A DNA stretch of 6,744 nucleotides, taken from Paracoccaceae bacterium (lineage in GTDB: Bacteria > Pseudomonadota > Alphaproteobacteria > Rhodobacterales > Rhodobacteraceae). Both the position numbers and the translations under genes were made by a program. The notes under the pieces are model-generated. The model was given only the letters and a program-made list of their open reading frames with translations, was not told the DNA's origin and did not search any database. The first letter of the stretch is position 1. The number at the start of each line of letters is the position of its first letter. Location of the stretch: NCBI GenBank assembly GCA_018222665.1, contig JAAEZW010000097.1, positions 1 to 6,744 on the forward strand, given 5' to 3'. Of this stretch, positions 6,261 through 6,744 are shown piece after piece.

Positions 6261-6744
6261 CTACCTAAATGCCATAGAAAATGTTTTGATCGCGTCTAAG
6301 ACTTTTGTGGAATGCTCCAGATGCGGACTGTGTTTGCAATCCTGCAATATTTCCACGCTCACAGCTATGCGCGCACGTGCCTTTATAGATTCAATTTGCT
6401 GAAGCGTTCCGTATTGATCGTCCATCCCTTGAATGGCCAGAATGGGTGTGGTGATTTTTTCAATCACGTCCTGAACATCCCACGAACGAAAATCTGGGTG
6501 CAGCCAGCTTTGGTTCCAACCGTAAAATGCATTTTCTGCATCCCGATGATACTTCCCCAGTTTTTCTGGCAGATCAGTTGTTTCAAATGCGTGCTTGGCA
6601 GCCTTGATCTGGGTGATGCCCATATCCTCAGTAAAAAAGTGCGGCGCGATCAGTGTGACACCGCTTAGTTTATCGTGTCCAATGTCGCCCGCATAAATCG
6701 CAGCGATTGTTGCCCCGTCACTGTGCCCGATCAGTTGAAATTGG
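6261..6744 (-). CDS. alpha/beta hydrolase, C-terminal part (5' end outside window)
   Basis: The frame is open from the window edge to a TAG at 6263-6261, giving 160 visible residues of a longer protein; the internal Met at 6623 is not the true start. The nucleophile elbow G-H-S-D-G is visible at fragment residues 6-10, with the likely catalytic Ser codon at 6722-6720. The acid probably lies in the QGMDDQYGT stretch (fragment residues about 105-113), and the His in CKHSPH (about 136-141). All three parts of the triad are therefore present in the expected order. This fits a soluble serine hydrolase acting on an ester, thioester or lactone; the substrate cannot be read from sequence. Related hydrolases occur near box genes in other bacteria (from memory), so an accessory role in aromatic ester or CoA-thioester handling is possible but inferred. 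The CKH triplet differs from the more usual CGH. The next gene begins six bases downstream, so the two are probably co-transcribed. Confidence 0.85.
   Translation of the reverse strand, partial: QFQLIGHSDGATIAAIYAGDIGHDKLSGVTLIAPHFFTEDMGITQIKAAKHAFETTDLPEKLGKYHRDAENAFYGWNQSWLHPDFRSWDVQDVIEKITTPILAIQGMDDQYGTLQQIESIKARARIAVSVEILQDCKHSPHLEHSTKVLDAIKTFSMAFR

Overview
The window carries the core of an aerobic benzoyl-CoA (box) pathway, the route that degrades benzoate as its CoA thioester by epoxidising the ring and then opening it hydrolytically. All supported genes lie on the minus strand, so transcription runs from high to low coordinates. The protein sequences and the moderate base composition (G+C near one half by eye, not computed) suggest an alphaproteobacterium, most likely a marine Rhodobacterales/Roseobacter-type bacterium. 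That placement is an inference from memory of the families, not a search result.

Layout in order of transcription. (1) 6744-6261: C-terminal part of an alpha/beta hydrolase, cut by the window edge. (2) 6254-5838: a DUF309-type small helical protein of unknown function, six bases behind the hydrolase. (3) 5837-5730: a 108-base AT-rich intergenic region, the only sizeable one. It probably holds the promoter and operator of the box operon, and its edges are marked by a perfect 9-bp inverted repeat with TGCA ends. (4) 5729-4068: boxC, the ring-opening 2,3-epoxybenzoyl-CoA dihydrolase. (5) 4038-2587: boxB, the di-iron epoxidase. (6) 2522-1341: boxA, the iron-sulfur/flavin reductase that supplies electrons to BoxB. 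(7) 1341-892: a hotdog-fold acyl-CoA thioesterase. (8) 892-26: a BoxR-type regulator, an XRE helix-turn-helix fused to a shikimate-kinase-like domain. (9) 8-1: a ribosome-binding site and the first codons of a further gene that leaves the window.

How they fit together: BoxA passes electrons from NADPH to BoxB, which makes 2,3-epoxybenzoyl-CoA. BoxC opens the ring to 3,4-didehydroadipyl-CoA semialdehyde and formate. The thioesterase probably releases CoA if benzoyl-CoA accumulates, and BoxR probably senses benzoyl-CoA and controls the operon that encodes it. The benzoate-CoA ligase and the semialdehyde dehydrogenase (BoxD) are not in the window and may lie next to it. boxA, the thioesterase and boxR are joined by TAATG and TGATG stop/start overlaps. 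boxB and boxA are separated by a very strong GC-rich hairpin that could set different BoxB and BoxA levels. No RNA genes, mobile elements or CRISPR arrays were seen. The enzymes themselves are a known pathway; the less explained parts are the regulatory DNA and the DUF309/hydrolase pair.
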